Source: an uncultured Cohaesibacter sp. | GTDB lineage: Bacteria; Pseudomonadota; Alphaproteobacteria; Rhizobiales; Cohaesibacteraceae | Direction of reading: 5' to 3' | Assembly: GCF_963664735.1 (NCBI RefSeq) | Contig: NZ_OY761553.1 | Span: 1,069,303 to 1,133,302 of the forward strand | Length of the DNA: 64,000 nucleotides | Shown here: in pieces, positions 7,502-16,879 of the stretch | Position numbering within the stretch: the first letter of the stretch is position 1 | Layout of the letters: every line of letters starts with the position of its first letter | Notes under the pieces: model-generated | What the model was told of the DNA's origin: nothing | What the model saw: the letters and a program-made list of their open reading frames with translations, nothing else | Databases searched by the model: none | Program-made: the position numbers and the translations under genes

Positions 7502-9592
7502 TCAACGATTGCGCGTAGGATCAAGCTCTATGTTACGGCCACTTTCTGCCATGATCTGCGAGACGTCATCAAAAGCCGGAACTTGATGCATCTCTTCAAG
7601 ACTTACGGGGACTTTGCGCCTCCAATTTGGGTGCTCATCGATCGTGCCGGGCAAATTCTGGGCTTCTTCCTGAGCCAGAATGTCGTCTAGCTGAACAGCC
7701 AACATGGCCACCTCTGAATTGGCCAGAGTTCCATGAATTGTCTTGAACAAATGATCATAGCTCAGGTCATCATGGGTCGAGGCATCAGGATCAAGGGTCG
7801 CCAGTGCAGCGACATCTCTTTGTCTTGCTTCCAGCATTCCCGTAGACGATTCCCCGCCTCGAATTTTGTCACGCCACTTGATATCACATCCGGAAATGAA
7901 GCCCTTCAGCGTGGGCGTGTCATGTGTACTGAAGCTTGCGAGGCTAAACTCTCTGAGTTCGTTGGGGTGTTTGAAGCGTCCGTCTTGCCATTTTTCATAT
8001 TGAAGAACCGAATAGCCGTAAATGCCGTGAGATTGAACAGCATCTCTGAAACCATCAGGCACAAGTCCCAAATCCTCGCCAATAACTGCGGTATTGCTTT
8101 GGCTTGCTTCAATGGAAAGGATCGCGAGAAAGACATCAAGAGGCTGGGTGATATATGCCCCCGGCAAGCCGCCATCAGGAATCCAGAAGCTGCGATTAAG
8201 GCCAAGCACATGATCAATACGCAAGACACCAGCATATTGCATCGCCGAGCGATAAATGTTGCGTAGCGACTTGTATTTGTTTGCTGCGAGCTTTTTAGGG
8301 GCATAAGCCACCAGCCCCCAGTTTTGACCATCGGGTCCAAGCTGATCAGGAGGAGCTCCAAGCGAGATTCCCTGGGCTATACTTTCATGTTCACACCAGC
8401 TCTCGGCGCCGCCTCTTCTTGCACCAACGGCAAGATCGAGATAGAGACCCAAGCCATTTTCACCACTGGCTCTGTTTTGGGTGTCGCTCAGTTGAACGCT
8501 TGAAATCCATTGCAGCCAGATATGGAAATCAATACGTGATGCAAAGCGCTCTTTTGCTTCGCAAATTGCATCTTCATCTCGATCACGATAAGGCGTTGGC
8601 CAGCTGTGCCAATTGGTTCCAAAATAGTCTGACAGGGCTTCGTACAGAGCAAAGCGCTCCAGATAGTTGCCCTTTGATTTACGGAACTCTTCCAGCGCGC
8701 TTTTCATGCTGGCGTCGGCATGTTGCAAGAACAGGGAATAGAGGTCCCTAAGAGCCGCGTTATGACAAACTCTGTGCTTGCCATACTCAACCTGCTCTGA
8801 CGCCCTAAGTTCGATCCACTGTGTTTCCACGGCTTGCAAGAGAGATTTGACTTGCGGCAAGTCTTTCGACAAACCGGAAAATCCATCAAGCGCCAAATGC
8901 TGAGTATTGATGAAACCGCGATGGCTCGGAGAGTATGGGCTTATTGCATAGGGATCAGTAAAGCCCAAGGCGTGGACTGGATTGATACCAGTAAAGCTAC
9001 CACCAATCTGTCGCACATATTCGGAAAACCGAGCCAGATCTTCGAAGTCACCCAAGCCCGAATTACGCGCAGATGTAAGTCCGTAAAAAGGGGCGTTGAC
9101 GCCCCAGACTCGGCTTTTTCCGATCAGGCTTTCGATGTTGGGCGCTCGCAGCGGTGCCGTGATGATCGTAACAGTTTCAACACGCCCCCCCACTTCACAA
9201 ACCAGTTCGTGAATCCCGGATGGCAGAGGCGGCAAAGATATATGATCATCAGCGACACCACAGAGCGTGTTGTCTGAAATGGAAGAACGGACGTCTTCAG
9301 ACAGAGCCTGATCCAGTTCGATATGCCATTTTGCACCAAGACCAAAATTGCATTGATAGTCGAATCCAGTGCCCGTGATCAGCTCACGGGGAAACCATCT
9401 GTCTTGCTCCGCAACAACATAGTCCTGAATGGCCTCGTCAAGCATTGCATCATTATCGAGATGCAGTCCATTTGCTTTCAAAAATGCCAATTGTGTCTCG
9501 ACCGGTGTCTGTACAAGATTACCGCCGAAATCGCTATATGAAGTATGAACGCCAAAAAAACCAGATAGTATATTCAGCTTATCTTGATTCAT
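7502..9592 (-). CDS. malQ: 4-alpha-glucanotransferase (amylomaltase, GH77)
   Basis: A 696-residue amylomaltase, normal size for bacterial MalQ. It transfers alpha-1,4-glucan chains between malto-oligosaccharides and frees glucose, recycling the short chains left by glycogen debranching. Seen: GVNAPFYGLTSARNSGLGDF (about 164-183) at the start of the barrel, SPYSPSHRGF (218-227), and the three catalytic acids in RIDH (Asp460), IGEDLG (Glu506) and STHDTPT (Asp558). Its ATG overlaps the stop of glgX by 4 nt (ATGA), so translation is coupled, and it is the last gene of the glycogen operon. MalQ in a glg operon rather than a maltose operon points to intracellular glycogen turnover. Confidence 0.94.
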   Translation of the reverse strand: MNQDKLNILSGFFGVHTSYSDFGGNLVQTPVETQLAFLKANGLHLDNDAMLDEAIQDYVVAEQDRWFPRELITGTGFDYQCNFGLGAKWHIELDQALSEDVRSSISDNTLCGVADDHISLPPLPSGIHELVCEVGGRVETVTIITAPLRAPNIESLIGKSRVWGVNAPFYGLTSARNSGLGDFEDLARFSEYVRQIGGSFTGINPVHALGFTDPYAISPYSPSHRGFINTQHLALDGFSGLSKDLPQVKSLLQAVETQWIELRASEQVEYGKHRVCHNAALRDLYSLFLQHADASMKSALEEFRKSKGNYLERFALYEALSDYFGTNWHSWPTPYRDRDEDAICEAKERFASRIDFHIWLQWISSVQLSDTQNRASGENGLGLYLDLAVGARRGGAESWCEHESIAQGISLGAPPDQLGPDGQNWGLVAYAPKKLAANKYKSLRNIYRSAMQYAGVLRIDHVLGLNRSFWIPDGGLPGAYITQPLDVFLAILSIEASQSNTAVIGEDLGLVPDGFRDAVQSHGIYGYSVLQYEKWQDGRFKHPNELREFSLASFSTHDTPTLKGFISGCDIKWRDKIRGGESSTGMLEARQRDVAALATLDPDASTHDDLSYDHLFKTIHGTLANSEVAMLAVQLDDILAQEEAQNLPGTIDEHPNWRRKVPVSLEEMHQVPAFDDVSQIMAESGRNIELDPTRNR

Positions 9593-11688
9593 GTGTCAGC
9601 ATTGTCCTGTTGGAGGATTAGGGCAACAACGGAAGAGCCGGAGATTTCAGTTGAATCTCTACGGGTTTCCAGGCTCAGATATTGTGTCTGTTGCGAAGTA
9701 TCCAGTGCCCTGACCCAACGGAAACCTTCCGGACAGGCAGGCAAAACTACACTTGCAGCCACATTGCTACGATTGAATACAACAAAGACAACATCGTCGT
9801 CTTTTTCATAACTGGGCGCTTCGGCGGAACATCTTAGCGTCAAACAGAAGCTGGAAAGGCTCGGATCTCGCCATTTGAGCGAAAAACCGCCAAAATCGGT
9901 CCATTCAACATCACGCAAATCGTCTTGCTGGCGTTTGGCTCCATGCAGGAACCGATCTTGTCGCAAAGCCTTGTGATCACGGCGAAACTTACTCAGATAG
10001 GCAACAAAATCCTTGAGTTCGAGATCGGCCTCATCCCAATTCACCCATCCGATTTCATTATCTTGACAATAGGCGTTGTTATTGCCTTTTTGGCTGTTGG
10101 CGACTTCATCACCAGCCAGCAACATCGGCGTGCCCTGACTTAAAAACAAGGTCGCCAGGAAATTGCGTTGCCTGCGCTTGCGACGCGCCAAAATAACCGG
10201 GTCTTTGGTGTCACCTTCAGCGCCGCAATTATCGCTGTAATTGGCGCCATGACCGTCCATGTTGTTTTCGCCGTTGGCGTCATTATGACGATTGTTGTAG
10301 CGCGTGATATCGGCCAACGTGAAACCATCGTGTGCGGAGATGAAGTTCACAGATGACCATGCACGGCGCCCTGCCCGGTCGAATTTATCCGATGAACCAA
10401 GCAGTCTGGATGCAAGATCTGGTGTCGTCTGGGGATCACCCTTCCAATACCGTCTTGTGGTATCCCGGTAGCTATCGTTCCATTCGGAGAATTCCGGCGG
10501 AAAGCCGCCGAGCCGATATCCTCCGGGGCCGATATCCCATGGCTCCGCAATCAAGCGAACCGTTGACAATATCGGGTCTTGGCGAATTGCATCAAGGAAA
10601 CCGCCATAGAGATCGAAGCCATAGTCCTCTCGACAAACCGTGGTCGCCAAATCGAAACGGAAGCCGTCGACTCCCATGCAGAGCACCCAATAGCGCAGGG
10701 AATCCAGCACCAGACGCAAGACATAGGGGTGAGACACATTGACGGTGTTACCACAACCGGTATCGTTGACATAATAGCGTGGCTGGCCAGCAATCAGACG
10801 GTAGTATGTGGCGTTATCCAAGCCCCTGAAACAAAGGGTTGGACCGTTTTGATCCCCTTCCGCCGTATGGTTGAAGACCACATCCAGATAGACCTGAATA
10901 CCTGCGGACTTGAGTTTTTGAACGGCAGAACGGAACCCGATGATACCCTCAGGACCGAGATAGCGCGGTTCCAGAGCAAAGAAGCCAATAGAATTGTAGC
11001 CCCAGTAATTCACGAGCCCTTTGTCCAAGAGAAACTCATCGTCAAGGAAATGATGAATTGGCATAAGCTCTACAGCGCGCACATTGAGCGACAATAAGTG
11101 CTCGATCATCGCGTCGCTCGCCAATGCCTCATAGGTTCCCCTGAGCGGCTCGGGCACACCGGGATGCAGTTTGGTCAGCCCCTTGGCGTGGGCCTCGTAA
11201 ATGAGATCACGACCGTCCATTAGTGGCGCATCAGTCTGCAAGAAATCATTCAAAGCCGGGTCCGAGACAACCGATTTTGGAACGCAAGACGCACTATCGG
11301 CAGCTCCAAAGGTAAGGTCTCCACCGCTGGCCCCTTTTTGATAGCCAAACAGGGTTGCCGACGGCGTCCATTTACCAAAGATTTCTCGCGTATATGGATC
11401 AAGCAAGAGCTTGTTGGAGTTGAACCGATGCCCCTGTTCGGGCGCATAGATGCCATGAGCCCGATATCCGTAAAGCGTTCCCGGTTTCAATCCATGCAAA
11501 TAGCCATGCCAAACCGGCCCCGTTCTTTCTGGGAGCGATATCCTGTCGATCTCCTTTTTTCCGTCTTCGGAAAACAGGCACAAATCGACTTGACTTGCAT
11601 TCGCAGAAAAGACGGCGAAGTTGGTGCCTTCACCGTCAAAGTAAGCGCCAAGTCTGTATGGTGTTCCGTGGGATATCTTATATTTCAT
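9589..11688 (-). CDS. glgX: Glycogen debranching enzyme (GH13, GlgX/TreX type)
   Basis: A 699-residue isoamylase-type debranching enzyme that cuts alpha-1,6 branches in limit dextrins left by glycogen phosphorylase. Seen: an N-terminal CBM48 domain (about 10-100, with GTNFAVFSANA), then the GH13 barrel with VYLDVVFNHT, nucleophile Asp346 in GFRFDLAT, acid/base Glu382 in LIAEPWD, and Asp454 in ISAHDGF. The first possible codon is a TTG at 11691; the next codon, ATG 11688, has AGGA about 10 nt upstream and is preferred. It starts 26 nt downstream of glgA and overlaps malQ by 4 nt. Together with GlgP and MalQ it forms the breakdown half of the operon. Confidence 0.95.
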   Translation of the reverse strand: MKYKISHGTPYRLGAYFDGEGTNFAVFSANASQVDLCLFSEDGKKEIDRISLPERTGPVWHGYLHGLKPGTLYGYRAHGIYAPEQGHRFNSNKLLLDPYTREIFGKWTPSATLFGYQKGASGGDLTFGAADSASCVPKSVVSDPALNDFLQTDAPLMDGRDLIYEAHAKGLTKLHPGVPEPLRGTYEALASDAMIEHLLSLNVRAVELMPIHHFLDDEFLLDKGLVNYWGYNSIGFFALEPRYLGPEGIIGFRSAVQKLKSAGIQVYLDVVFNHTAEGDQNGPTLCFRGLDNATYYRLIAGQPRYYVNDTGCGNTVNVSHPYVLRLVLDSLRYWVLCMGVDGFRFDLATTVCREDYGFDLYGGFLDAIRQDPILSTVRLIAEPWDIGPGGYRLGGFPPEFSEWNDSYRDTTRRYWKGDPQTTPDLASRLLGSSDKFDRAGRRAWSSVNFISAHDGFTLADITRYNNRHNDANGENNMDGHGANYSDNCGAEGDTKDPVILARRKRRQRNFLATLFLSQGTPMLLAGDEVANSQKGNNNAYCQDNEIGWVNWDEADLELKDFVAYLSKFRRDHKALRQDRFLHGAKRQQDDLRDVEWTDFGGFSLKWRDPSLSSFCLTLRCSAEAPSYEKDDDVVFVVFNRSNVAASVVLPACPEGFRWVRALDTSQQTQYLSLETRRDSTEISGSSVVALILQQDNADT

Positions 11689-11713
11689 CAATGATCGGTC
11701 CTACTGGGCACAG

Positions 11714-13153
11714 TCATTTGGCTGCCAATGAATTATAGAGGTCAGCATAGAGAGTGGCCGAGAGATCCCAGCCCACTTCCTGCGTCATTGCCCTACGCAT
11801 CATGGTCTTCCATTTTTGAGTGTCATTGAAGAGATCACAGGTCCGATGAATGGCTAGATCAAAGGCCTCTACAGTGGTCGGTGAAAACTGGATACCGGTA
11901 GCACATTTGGTCGCCAAAGCCGCAGCATTTGCATCGATCACGGTATCTGCCAGACCACCTGTGCGCGACACAAGAGGAATGGAGCCATATCGAAGTGCAT
12001 AAAGTTGCGTAAGGCCACAAGGCTCGAAACGGGACGGAACAAGAAGAACATCTACTCCGCCCTGAATTCGGTGCGCCAAGTCTTCATTATATCCGATCTC
12101 GACAGCAATACGATCCGGCATGGCTTCCGCTGCGCGAACACAAGCTTCTTCAAGCCGTTTGTCGCCAGACCCAAGGACAACAAGCCTTCCACCGCGTTCA
12201 ATAATGGTAGGAATGACCTCAAGCAGCAGGTCCACTCCCTTTTGGGTGGTTAATCGGGAGACGATGCCAAACAGCGGTGCATCCGGGTTATGGGCGAGAC
12301 CATATTTCTCTTCGAGCCATTCCTTGTTTGCAGCCTTGCGCTTGAGGCTTTTGGCACTGTATGTCTTTTCCAGGGCGGGGTCTTCCTGAGGGTCCCAAAC
12401 GGTAAGGTCGATACCGTTCAGAATGCCGGATAGATCACCTTTTCTGCTTCTGAGAAGACCTTCCAAACCCATTCCAAACTCTGGTGTCAGCAGCTCATTG
12501 GCATAGGTGGGGCTAACAGTGGTGATCTTGTCAGCAAAGGCAAGCCCGCCCTTCAGGAACCCGGCATGCCCCCAATATTCAAAGCCATCGGGATTATACA
12601 TGTCCTCGCTCAGGCCAAGCTGGTGAACGACACCGCCATCAAACAGGCCCTGGAATGCGATATTATGAATGGTCATGATGGATGGAGGGCACGGACGCCC
12701 GGACTGTTTCAGATAAACTGGAACAAGACCTGCCTGCCAATCATGGGCATGCACAAGGTCCGGTTTCCAGCCGCCAATCCCATCAAGGCCAATCTTGGCA
12801 CCGATCAATGAGAGGGCTCCAAAACGAACGGGATTGTCTTCCCAATCAAAGCCCTCTTCATCGAGATAAATGGTACCTTTTCTGTCGTACAAATGAGGTG
12901 CTTCCAAAAGCAGAAGATTGAGCCCTTTTGCCCGCACCGAGTAGACGCGCGCAGGCCCTCCAAAAAGGTCTTCCAGTTCCAACAACACATCGCCATGCTT
13001 TAACCACCGATACAAATCGGGGTAAGCAGGAAGAAGTATTTTGATCGTATGATCAAGATTTTCGAGCGCCTTCGGCACAGAACCGATTACATCGGCCAAG
13101 CCGCCGGTTTTCACGAATGGAGAACATTCGGAAGCAACAAAAAGTACGTTCAT
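11714..13153 (-). CDS. glgA: Glycogen synthase (ADP-glucose dependent, GT5)
   Basis: A 479-residue GT5 glycogen synthase, the usual length. It adds glucose from ADP-glucose to the non-reducing ends of glycogen. Seen: the N-terminal ADP-glucose-binding KTGGLADV (15-22), VHAHDWQAGL in the first Rossmann domain, PLFGIVSRLTTQKG opening the second, and the C-terminal PSRFEPCGLTQLYALRYG with the catalytic Glu region and TGGLADTV. The start codon directly abuts the glgC stop (TAA-ATG, no gap), a sign of translational coupling with the enzyme that makes its substrate. Confidence 0.96.
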   Translation of the reverse strand: MNVLFVASECSPFVKTGGLADVIGSVPKALENLDHTIKILLPAYPDLYRWLKHGDVLLELEDLFGGPARVYSVRAKGLNLLLLEAPHLYDRKGTIYLDEEGFDWEDNPVRFGALSLIGAKIGLDGIGGWKPDLVHAHDWQAGLVPVYLKQSGRPCPPSIMTIHNIAFQGLFDGGVVHQLGLSEDMYNPDGFEYWGHAGFLKGGLAFADKITTVSPTYANELLTPEFGMGLEGLLRSRKGDLSGILNGIDLTVWDPQEDPALEKTYSAKSLKRKAANKEWLEEKYGLAHNPDAPLFGIVSRLTTQKGVDLLLEVIPTIIERGGRLVVLGSGDKRLEEACVRAAEAMPDRIAVEIGYNEDLAHRIQGGVDVLLVPSRFEPCGLTQLYALRYGSIPLVSRTGGLADTVIDANAAALATKCATGIQFSPTTVEAFDLAIHRTCDLFNDTQKWKTMMRRAMTQEVGWDLSATLYADLYNSLAAK

Positions 13154-14419
13154 TTAGAGATCCAGCTTATCAATCATCGACTGAGTGATCAGACAAATGC
13201 CTTTATCAGTTCTGCGGAATCGTTTCGCATCCAATTCAGGGTCTTCTCCGACCACCAGACCGGCCGGAATTATAACATCACGATCGATCACGACGTCTTT
13301 CAACTGAGCCTGACGATTAATCTCTACATAAGGAAGAGCAACAACGCCGCTCAGTTTGGAATAAGAGTGAGCCTTGACGCCAGTAAAGAGCAAGCATCTG
13401 TTAAGCGAAGAACCGGAGATGATGCAGCCACCAGAGACCATGGAGGAGACAGCTTGTCCGCGACGGCCTTCTTCGTCATGGATGAACTTGGCAGGAGGAG
13501 TAAGCTCTTGATGGGTCCAGATTGGCCAATCATTATCATAGATATCGAGCTCGGGAATAAAATCTGTCAGGTCGATATTGGCTTCCCAGAATGCATCAAT
13601 CGTACCAACATCACGCCAGTATGGTTTTGTTTCCAAACCGGACCGAATGCAAGAACGGCTGAACGGATGAGCAACGGCCTTACCCTGTTTTACAAGTTTC
13701 GGAATGATGTCTTTACCGAAATCATTTTGCGTTTCAGGGTTATTTGCTTCGTCTCTGAGCAGTTCATAGAGGAACTTGGCCTCAAACACATAAATACCCA
13801 TAGATGCCAGAGCGTGGTCCGGATCGTTAGGCATTGCTGGTGGGTTGGCAGGCTTTTCAACGAAGTCGAGAATTCTATCATTCTCGTCAACTTTCATGAC
13901 GCCGAAGGCAGTGGCATCATCGAGCGGCACTTCGATCGACCCAACAGTTACGTCTGCGCCTGTTTCTACATGCTGGCGGACCATGAGAGCATAGTCCTGC
14001 TTGTAAATATGGTCGCCGGCCAGAATTACGATATATTTGGGGCCATAGCTTTCAAGAATATCGATATTCTGATAAATCGCGTCAGAAGTACCCTTATACC
14101 AGGCCTCTGTATCCATTCTCTGGGAAGCAGGGAGAATATCCAGAAATTCGTTTCGTTCTTCGCGCAAGAAGCTCCAACCGCGCTGTAAATGCCGGATCAG
14201 GCTGTGTGCTTTATACTGGGTAGCAACGCCAATCCGTCGAATGCCTGAGTTGACCGCATTGGAAAGGGCAAAATCGATAATTCTGCTTTTGCCACCAAAA
14301 TACATGGCTGGTTTAGATCGCCTTTCAGTCAGTTCCTGCAAGCGGCTGCCTTTACCACCCGCAAGTATGAAAGCCATTGACTGATTGGCAAGTCTAGAAG
14401 TCTCACGATCAAGTTTCAT
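13154..14419 (-). CDS. glgC: Glucose-1-phosphate adenylyltransferase (ADP-glucose pyrophosphorylase)
   Basis: A 421-residue enzyme making ADP-glucose from ATP and glucose-1-phosphate, the committed and normally allosterically controlled step of glycogen synthesis. Seen: nucleotide-binding GGKGSRL (21-27) with ERRSKPAM after it, [17 protein letters not shown], and a C-terminal left-handed beta-helix with [10 protein letters not shown] and [11 protein letters not shown]. The chosen ATG (14419) has GGGGAG 8 nt upstream; a GTG three codons earlier sits on top of that ribosome-binding site and is unlikely. It follows glgB by 46 nt and abuts glgA. Confidence 0.96.
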   Translation of the reverse strand: MKLDRETSRLANQSMAFILAGGKGSRLQELTERRSKPAMYFGGKSRIIDFALSNAVNSGIRRIGVATQYKAHSLIRHLQRGWSFLREERNEFLDILPASQRMDTEAWYKGTSDAIYQNIDILESYGPKYIVILAGDHIYKQDYALMVRQHVETGADVTVGSIEVPLDDATAFGVMKVDENDRILDFVEKPANPPAMPNDPDHALASMGIYVFEAKFLYELLRDEANNPETQNDFGKDIIPKLVKQGKAVAHPFSRSCIRSGLETKPYWRDVGTIDAFWEANIDLTDFIPELDIYDNDWPIWTHQELTPPAKFIHDEEGRRGQAVSSMVSGGCIISGSSLNRCLLFTGVKAHSYSKLSGVVALPYVEINRQAQLKDVVIDRDVIIPAGLVVGEDPELDAKRFRRTDKGICLITQSMIDKLDL

Positions 14420-14465
14420 ATATTGCACTCCCCACTTTCGCTTGTTTGTCCATCATCAAATCTGT

Positions 14466-16670
14466 TCAGGCCAGTTCCAACTGAAAATACAGTGTAGAAA
14501 GCGGTGGCAAGGTGAGAGAAAGCGAAAATGCACGTTCGTGAGAAGAAATTTCTTCTGTTTCCGCTGCACCCAGGTTACCGCGACCTCCTCCGGCATAGAG
14601 ACTTGAGTCAGTATTCAAAATTTCGATCCAACGCCCGGCCTTGGGCACACCAAGACGATAATTCTGGCGCTCAACCGGCGTCATGTTACTTACGACAAGA
14701 ACGGGAGCATCGCCTTCGTCACCATTTCGGATCCATGCGAAGACCGAATCCTCAGCTGAGTGGCACTGCACCCACTCAAAGCCCTTTGGATTACAGTCAT
14801 TTTTGTAAAGCGCAGGAACAGTGCGATAAATCCGGTTCAGATCCCTGACGAGTGACTGAACGCCACGCTGGAAATCATATTGTAGCAAGTGCCAATCAAG
14901 GCTTTCATTGTGGTTCCACTCTTCACCTTGAGCGAACTCACCACCCATGAACAGAAGTTTCTTGCCAGGATGGGCCCACATATAACCGTAATATGCTCTG
15001 AGGTTGGCAAATTGATCCGCAGGATAGCCCGGCATCCGGCTAAGCAACGAGCCTTTGCCATGGACCACTTCGTCGTGGCTCAGCGGTAAGATATAGTTTT
15101 CTGAATAGGCATAATGCATGCCAAAGGTCATATCATGATGATGATATTTGCGATGGACAGGCTCATGAGACATGTAGCGCAAGGTATCGTTCATCCAGCC
15201 CATGTTCCACTTGTAGCCAAAACCCAAACCGCCATGATTGGTCGGTGAGCTGACGCCCGGAAAAGCAGTGGACTCTTCAGCAATTGTCATGATGCCCGGC
15301 GCTTCCCGATAGCTTGCAACATTCATGCTACGCAGGAAGTCGATGGCTTCGTAATTCTCTCGGCCGCCATCCTTGTTCGGGATCCATTCTCCGTCCTTGC
15401 GGGAGTAATCGCGATAAAGCATCGAGGCAACTGCATCCACGCGCAGACCGTCAACGTGATGCTCTTTGAGCCAATATAAAGCATTGGCTGAAAGAAAATT
15501 GGCAACTTCCCGACGGCCATAGTTATAAACCAAAGTGTTCCAGTCGGGATGATAGCCCTCTCGGCGGTCTTCATGTTCATACAGTGCCGTGCCGTCAAAG
15601 CGGGCAAGACCATGGGCGTCTTCAGGGAAATGCCCCGGAACCCAATCGATCAGTACGCCTATATCGGCATCGTGAAAGGCTTCGATCATGCCGCGGAATT
15701 CTTCCAGCGTTCCGTGACGGATGGTTGGCGCGAACAGACCAACCGGCTGATACCCCCATGATCCGTCAAACGGATATTCCGAAATAGGCATCAACTCGAC
15801 ATGGGTGAAGCCCATATCCTTGACATAGGAGACGAGTTGGCTGGAAAGTTCATAATAGGATAGCGGACGGTTGCCCTCCTCCTGAATGCGACGCCAGGAG
15901 CCCAGATGAACTTCATAGATTGATATCGGTTTATCAATCTTTGTCCCAAGCTCGCGTTTTTGCATCCATTCTTCGTCGTGCCACACGTGGCCATCAAGGC
16001 GGCGCACGATTGATGCCGTTCTGGGGGCATGCTCCGAGCCAAAGCCAACAGGATCTGCCTTCAATGGCAACAGCTGGCCTTGCCTATTGAGCAACTCGTA
16101 TTTGTAGGTTTCCCCTTCCTTGATGCCAGGAATAAAGATTTCCCAAACACCGGTGACGCCACGCTGGCGCATCAAATGGCGTCTGCCATCCCAATTATTC
16201 CAGTTACCAACCACAGACGCACGGCGCGCATTCGGAGCCCAAACGGCAAAATGCGTACCTTCCACGCCTTCATGAGTCAGAATATGCGCTCCGAGAACTT
16301 TCCAAAGCGCCTGATGGGTGCCCTCACCCAACAAATATTCATCAAGTTCACCGATAACGGGGCCGAAACGATAAGGGTCTTCTTGCAGCCAAACATGATC
16401 GCCGCGTGTTACGCGCAATTTATATGCAAATCGTTCGGTTTTGCCTTCGATTGGTTTAGCAAACAGATCGGGAGCGAAATCGTCGCGTTCCAATTCGGCG
16501 ATCATCCCGCCTGTTTCGTAATCAATGACTTCAATCTCGGAAGCACCGGGAATAAACGCTCTTACAATCAGTTTTCCTTCCCACTCTTGAAGCCCTAGGA
16601 CTGAAAATGGATTTCCGTGAATACCATCCTGAATTGATTGAGCATCTCGCCGTGAAGTATATGTCGCCAT
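14466..16670 (-). CDS. glgB: 1,4-alpha-glucan branching enzyme (GH13_9)
   Basis: A 734-residue branching enzyme, typical of the long bacterial form with two N-terminal beta domains (about 20-110 and 130-220, both CBM48-like) before the GH13 barrel. It creates alpha-1,6 branches in glycogen. Catalytic residues seen: Asp412 in GLRVDAVASM, Glu465 in IAEESTAFP and Asp533 in LSHDEVVHGKG; EVHLGSW and YPFDGSWGYQ are family signatures. The ATG has GGAG close upstream. It is separated from glgP by about 209 nt and from glgC by 46 nt, so a promoter or processing site between glgP and glgB is possible. Confidence 0.96.
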   Translation of the reverse strand: MATYTSRRDAQSIQDGIHGNPFSVLGLQEWEGKLIVRAFIPGASEIEVIDYETGGMIAELERDDFAPDLFAKPIEGKTERFAYKLRVTRGDHVWLQEDPYRFGPVIGELDEYLLGEGTHQALWKVLGAHILTHEGVEGTHFAVWAPNARRASVVGNWNNWDGRRHLMRQRGVTGVWEIFIPGIKEGETYKYELLNRQGQLLPLKADPVGFGSEHAPRTASIVRRLDGHVWHDEEWMQKRELGTKIDKPISIYEVHLGSWRRIQEEGNRPLSYYELSSQLVSYVKDMGFTHVELMPISEYPFDGSWGYQPVGLFAPTIRHGTLEEFRGMIEAFHDADIGVLIDWVPGHFPEDAHGLARFDGTALYEHEDRREGYHPDWNTLVYNYGRREVANFLSANALYWLKEHHVDGLRVDAVASMLYRDYSRKDGEWIPNKDGGRENYEAIDFLRSMNVASYREAPGIMTIAEESTAFPGVSSPTNHGGLGFGYKWNMGWMNDTLRYMSHEPVHRKYHHHDMTFGMHYAYSENYILPLSHDEVVHGKGSLLSRMPGYPADQFANLRAYYGYMWAHPGKKLLFMGGEFAQGEEWNHNESLDWHLLQYDFQRGVQSLVRDLNRIYRTVPALYKNDCNPKGFEWVQCHSAEDSVFAWIRNGDEGDAPVLVVSNMTPVERQNYRLGVPKAGRWIEILNTDSSLYAGGGRGNLGAAETEEISSHERAFSLSLTLPPLSTLYFQLELA

Positions 16671-16836
16671 CTCCAGCTCCCCCTCTTATGTTACCTTAAC
16701 GCTAGAGCATGTTATCTATAATTGGAACTGTCAAAAGGGTGGTATCCCTTTGTTTTTTTAACCTAGAATTACATGCAATAATTTGGCTGGCGCACGGTAG
16801 TCAAAAATAAGACATTGATAATAATTATAGAAATCC

Positions 16837-16865
16837 CGGCGCCGAATGTTGGCTTTTCAGCGCCG
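16837..16865 (-). other. GC-rich inverted repeat between glgP and glgB
   Basis: CGGCGC (16837-16842) pairs with GCGCCG (16860-16865) around a 17-nt loop, just after the glgP stop on the minus strand. There is no clear T run, so it may stabilise the glgP message or attenuate read-through into glgB rather than terminate. The rest of the 209-nt gap is AT-rich with no other clear signal. Confidence 0.35.
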
Positions 16866-16879
16866 AGACCAAAACTTGA

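Noticed and set aside
13049-14188. Long plus-strand reading frame (379 codons) opposite glgC
   Set aside because: It is fully antisense to the well-supported glgC and glgA genes, has no ribosome-binding site and its translation resembles no protein family.
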